A stretch of DNA of 25,883 nucleotides from an uncultured Bacteroidales bacterium (lineage in GTDB: Bacteria; Bacteroidota; Bacteroidia; Bacteroidales; UBA932), in assembly GCA_902491795.1 (NCBI GenBank), contig CABUIX010000031.1:1-25883 (forward strand). The letters are read 5' to 3'. This document shows positions 22,957-25,883 of this stretch, piece after piece. The position numbers and the translations under genes were made by a program. Below the pieces are notes generated by a model. It searched no databases, had not been told where the DNA came from, and saw only the letters and a list, made by a program, of their open reading frames with translations. Within the stretch, counting starts at the first letter, position 1. Every line of letters begins with the position of its first letter.

Positions 22957-24285
22957 CTATATGCGCTTGAGTATGGCTTCTGTCTGCGCCTCGTAGCCAG
23001 GCTTGCGGAGCAGTGCGAACATGTTCTTCTTGTAGGCCTCCACGCCAGGCTGGTTGAAAGGATTGATTCCAAGCACATAGGCGCTGATTCCGCAAGCGAA
23101 TTCGAAGAAATAGAACAATGCGCCGAGATTCTCCTCGTTTATGCGCTCGATCCCGACTTCCATCTGGGGAACTCCGCCGTCGATGTGGGCAAGCTTGGTT
23201 CCGAGCTGCGCCATGGCATTGCAATGCTCTACCCTCTGTCCTGCAAGATAGTTGAGCTGGTCAAGATTCTGCTCGTCTGAACCAATGACAACCTCCCTGT
23301 TGGACTTTGCGACCGTGACAGTGGTCTCAAACATGACCCTGTCTCCTTCCTGAATGAACTGGCCCATTGAGTGCAGGTCCGTCGTGCATACTATTGACGC
23401 AGGGAATATGCCCTTGAGGTCCTTTCCTTCTGACTCTCCATAAAGCTGCTTCCACCATTCTCCGAGATACTGGAGCTTGGGATTGAACGTCACGAGAATC
23501 TCGACTTTCTTGCCGAGTTCCGTGTAGAGCAGGTTGCGCATAGCGGCATACTTGACGGCGGCGTTGTCAGCCGACTTTACAAGAAGCTCCTCACGTTCAG
23601 CTGCAGCACCCTTCAGCATCGCGCGGATATCAAATCCGGCAACCACTATGGGAAGTATTCCCACAGGCGTAAGGACGGAATAACGTCCTCCGACATTGTC
23701 AGGAACCACGAAAGTCTTGTAACCTTCCTGAGTTGCAAGAGTCTTCAGCGCCCCCTTGACGGCATCTGTTATCGCTACGATGCGGGAAGCTGCCTCCGCC
23801 TTTCCGTAGGTTTTCTCGATATACTCCTTGACCACGCGGAAAGCAACCGCCGGCTCAGTGGTAGTGCCGGACTTGGATATAACGATGCAGGCAACATTCG
23901 AACGGCCTGCAAGATCCATGAGTTCAGCCAGATACTCTTCGGAAAGATTGTTGCCAGCAAAAACTATTCTGGGAGACTTTTCGGACTGTATGAAACTGTG
24001 GGAAAGCGCTTCGATCGCGCAGCGCGCCCCGAGGTAAGAGCCGCCGATACCTATGACGATGACAAGGTTGACCTTCTTTCCGGCCCACTCGTCACGGATA
24101 GCCTCACAATCCTTGATGAGAGACTCGGGGATGTCGACGGGAAGAGTCTTCCATCCGAGAAAATCGTTTCCGGCCCCGTTTTCGTCACGGAGGGTATCAT
24201 AGGCCGCAAGAGCCTTTTCCACATACTTCTGATAATCTGCGGCCTTGACAAATGAGTCGCAGCCTTCAATGTTGACCTTAATCAT
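22957..24285 (-). CDS. pgi: Glucose-6-phosphate isomerase
   Basis: Interconverts glucose 6-phosphate and fructose 6-phosphate in glycolysis and gluconeogenesis; cytoplasmic. 442 residues, the short form usual in Bacteroidota and Firmicutes. Two SIS domains are visible: VIGIGGSYLGARCAIEAL near the first phosphate-binding site, SKSGTTTEPAVAFR, GGRYSVLTPVGILPI, and the HSMGQFIQEGDR segment of the second half. The ATG at 24285 (MIKVNIEGCDSF) is chosen; upstream codons in frame overlap the promoter and are not conserved-looking. Monocistronic, convergent with the DUF4493 lipoprotein gene. Confidence 0.97.
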   Translation of the reverse strand: MIKVNIEGCDSFVKAADYQKYVEKALAAYDTLRDENGAGNDFLGWKTLPVDIPESLIKDCEAIRDEWAGKKVNLVIVIGIGGSYLGARCAIEALSHSFIQSEKSPRIVFAGNNLSEEYLAELMDLAGRSNVACIVISKSGTTTEPAVAFRVVKEYIEKTYGKAEAASRIVAITDAVKGALKTLATQEGYKTFVVPDNVGGRYSVLTPVGILPIVVAGFDIRAMLKGAAAEREELLVKSADNAAVKYAAMRNLLYTELGKKVEILVTFNPKLQYLGEWWKQLYGESEGKDLKGIFPASIVCTTDLHSMGQFIQEGDRVMFETTVTVAKSNREVVIGSDEQNLDQLNYLAGQRVEHCNAMAQLGTKLAHIDGGVPQMEVGIERINEENLGALFYFFEFACGISAYVLGINPFNQPGVEAYKKNMFALLRKPGYEAQTEAILKRI

Positions 24286-24317
24286 ATCAAGTTTAATTTT
24301 GGATTTTCCACATCCTA

Positions 24318-24349
24318 CAAATTTACCGCATATTCCACAAAAACTCAAA
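24318..24349 (-). promoter_or_regulatory. Promoter of pgi
   Basis: Minus strand: TTTG at 24349-24346, 20-base spacer, TAAATTTG at 24325-24318; leader of about 27 bases before the ATG. Confidence 0.72.
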
Positions 24350-24359
24350 CAACTTGAAG

Positions 24360-24367
24360 TAAATTTG
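24360..24367 (+). promoter_or_regulatory. -7 element next to the umuC start
   Basis: TAAATTTG, exact TAnnTTTG match, four bases before the umuC ATG at 24372. No TTTG lies 19-21 bases upstream, as might be expected if an activator is needed. Transcription would start at or close to the ATG. Confidence 0.42.
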
Positions 24368-24371
24368 CATC

Positions 24372-25640
24372 ATGTTCGCCCTTGTCGACTGCAACAATTT
24401 CTTCGTCTCTTGCGAGAGGGTTTTCCAGCCCCAGCTCGAAGGCCGCGCCGTCGTGGTATTGTCCAACAATGACGGCTGCGTGGTCGCGAGGTCCAATGAG
24501 GCGAAGGCCCTCGGGATCAAGATGGGCACACCCTTCTTCAAGATAAGGGACCTGGCCGACAGCGGGCAGGTCATCGTGCGCTCATCGAACTACAAGCTCT
24601 ACGGAGACATGTCGGCAAGGGTGATGCAGCTGCTGCGCAAGACCGTCCCGGAAGTCGAAGTCTACTCGATAGACGAAGCCTTCCTGCTGCTCGGAGAGAT
24701 GAAGAAAGAGCAATATATGCCCCTCTGTTCAGAGACTGTGGAGAAAATTCGCAGATGGACCGGAATTCCCGTGAGCATAGGAGTTGCCGCGACCCGGACG
24801 CTGGCCAAAATGGCAAGCCATTTCGCAAAGCGCTACCCGGCCTACAACGGAGTATGTGCAATGGACAATGAACAAAAAAGACTGAAGGCCCTTGCCCTCA
24901 CTCCCGTAGGGGACGTGTGGGGTGTAGGGTGGCGCGGTGCCCCGAAACTTGAGGCTGCCGGCATCAAGTCAGCCGCCGATCTCGCCGCCAGGCCTGAAGA
25001 ATGGATATACCGGCACATGGGCACAGGAGGGGTGCGCACATGGCGGGAATTGCACGGCATCCCTTCAGTCAGCCGTGAACTCGAGGAACGCAAGCAGTCC
25101 ATCTGCACATCACGTTCCTTTGCCGAAATGGTCACGGACAAGGACGAACTGGCTTCCAGAGTATCGGACTTTGCGGCGGCATGCGCAAAAAAACTCCGCA
25201 AGGAGAATTCAACGGCCGGAAAGGTGGCGGTTTTCCTCGGGACCAACAGGTTCCGCGAAGACCTTCCTCAGTACAATCCTGCCGGGGAAACATTGCTGGA
25301 ACCGCCAGGCAGCAGCACCCAGGAAATAGTCAAGGCAGCACTGGAAGTGCTGGACAGGATCTACAGCCCCGGATTCAGCTACAAGAGAGCAGGAGTCATA
25401 GTCGGTGACACCGGATCATCGCAACTCGAGCAGACTTTGCTTTTCGAGCAGGAACAAGAACGCGCCTACAGGGAAAAGTCGTCGGCACTGTCAGGTCTGA
25501 TGGACAAAATCAACTCAAACGGAGACAATCTTCTGCGCCTGGGAATACAGAGACCGGGTCATTACTCGGACGGAATACGCCGTGAACACTGTTCAAAGAA
25601 ATTTTCCACCGACTGGGACGAACTTGTCGAGATCAATTAG
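24372..25640 (+). CDS. umuC: Y-family translesion DNA polymerase, UmuC subunit
   Basis: Catalytic subunit of DNA polymerase V, copying past damaged bases. 422 residues. The catalytic acidic residues are Asp6 in ALVDCNNFFVSCE, and Asp101 and Glu102 in YSIDEAF. Further Y-family blocks are VVVLSNNDGCVVARSNEAK, SNYKLYGDMSARV, SIGVAATRTLAKMASHFAK and VWGVGWR, and the C-terminal UmuC-specific region follows (LGTNRFR near residue 290). The ATG gives the standard N-terminus. umuD is not upstream as usual but lies on the opposite strand, with overlapping stop codons (25637-25640). Confidence 0.95.
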   Translation: MFALVDCNNFFVSCERVFQPQLEGRAVVVLSNNDGCVVARSNEAKALGIKMGTPFFKIRDLADSGQVIVRSSNYKLYGDMSARVMQLLRKTVPEVEVYSIDEAFLLLGEMKKEQYMPLCSETVEKIRRWTGIPVSIGVAATRTLAKMASHFAKRYPAYNGVCAMDNEQKRLKALALTPVGDVWGVGWRGAPKLEAAGIKSAADLAARPEEWIYRHMGTGGVRTWRELHGIPSVSRELEERKQSICTSRSFAEMVTDKDELASRVSDFAAACAKKLRKENSTAGKVAVFLGTNRFREDLPQYNPAGETLLEPPGSSTQEIVKAALEVLDRIYSPGFSYKRAGVIVGDTGSSQLEQTLLFEQEQERAYREKSSALSGLMDKINSNGDNLLRLGIQRPGHYSDGIRREHCSKKFSTDWDELVEIN

Positions 25641-25883
25641 CGCATCCGCTTTATGATATAGGTCACCACTCCCCACACGGAGAAATTAGATTCATCACCC
25701 ACATGAATGGGCTTGTACTTGCTGTTCCCCGGCAGCAGCCAAAGTCCGTCCCTGCGCCTCGAGATGTACTTAAGGCAGAATTCACCGTCGATGAAGCAGA
25801 CGGCCATATCGCCCTCCGAAGGGACCAGCGACTTGTCGATCACCAGGACATCTCCCTCGTGCACATCCGCGTCGGCCATGGAA
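25637..25883 (-). CDS. umuD: UmuD/LexA-type S24 peptidase, 5' truncated by window edge
   Basis: C-terminal part (about 82 residues) of a self-cleaving S24 peptidase, the regulatory partner of UmuC in polymerase V. The codon for the nucleophilic Ser is seen at 25882-25880, giving SMADADVHEGDVLVIDKS; the catalytic Lys is probably in EFCLKYISRR, and NSKYKPIHVGDESNFSVWGVVTYII completes the fold. The ATG at 25879 is internal, since it falls just after the catalytic Ser. Its size and the absence of further sequence at the C-terminus favour UmuD over LexA, but the missing N-terminus leaves room for a LexA-like or phage-type repressor. Convergent with umuC. Confidence 0.85.
   Translation of the reverse strand, partial: SMADADVHEGDVLVIDKSLVPSEGDMAVCFIDGEFCLKYISRRRDGLWLLPGNSKYKPIHVGDESNFSVWGVVTYIIKRMR

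Noticed and set aside
1..25883. CRISPR arrays, insertion sequences, phage genes, rRNA.
   Set aside because: No direct-repeat arrays, transposase or integrase motifs, terminal inverted repeats or rRNA sequence were seen on either strand; three tRNA genes are present but no integration footprint beside them.

Overview
This 25.9 kb window comes from a chromosome of the order Bacteroidales (phylum Bacteroidota), probably a gut or host-associated member. Base composition is roughly balanced. The evidence is consistent: upstream regions carry the Bacteroidota promoter (TTTG about 19-20 bases before TAnnTTTG) rather than -35/-10 boxes; SecA is long (1092 residues) and Pgi short (442 residues), as in this phylum; lipoproteins with DUF4837 and DUF4493/DUF6359 domains and a lipoprotein M3 peptidase are typical of the group. 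Genus cannot be fixed from the sequence; a Rikenellaceae-like or related uncultured lineage is a guess.

Layout. 1-3290 (+): dxr (5' cut), rseP and a DUF4837 lipoprotein, tightly packed. 3291-3855 (+): promoter, tRNA-Glu, rpsT, tRNA-Pro and a strong terminator, apparently one transcript. 3893-6777 (-): a DASS (SLC13-type) carboxylate symporter followed by a DcaP-like outer-membrane porin. 6823-10188 (+): periplasmic M3 dipeptidase and pncB. 10197-10515 (-): a frameshifted small secreted protein. 10557-14679 (+): five close or overlapping genes, namely an unknown protein, a YwqG/DUF1963 protein, a steroid 5-alpha-reductase homologue, an Old Yellow Enzyme family oxidoreductase and a short-chain dehydrogenase. 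14708-15654 (+): yicC. 15659-19458 (-): secA and a bactofilin joined by a TAATG overlap. 19484-19642: tRNA-Gly and a terminator. 19661-21624 (-): a MenA-like UbiA prenyltransferase and a radical SAM protein. 21706-21815: an orphan promoter and GNRA-loop terminator with no gene between them. 21897-22955 (+): DUF4493/DUF6359 lipoprotein. 22957-24349 (-): pgi. 24360-25883: umuC and, facing it, a truncated umuD.

The most interesting segment is 11852-14679. Its three enzymes match the set (5AR, 5BR, 3beta-HSDH) reported in some gut Bacteroidales to rebuild the A ring of bile acids, turning 3-oxo or 3-oxo-delta4 bile acids into 5-alpha (allo), 3-beta-hydroxy (iso) products such as isoallolithocholic acid. 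The reductase keeps the glutamate and tyrosine that hold the enone in mammalian SRD5A enzymes. Two genes of unknown role directly upstream, one overlapping the reductase gene, may belong to the same operon. Other points of interest are the candidate small RNA or attenuator at 21706-21815, the UbiA/radical SAM pair, the tail-to-tail umuC/umuD arrangement and the frameshifted secreted ORF.
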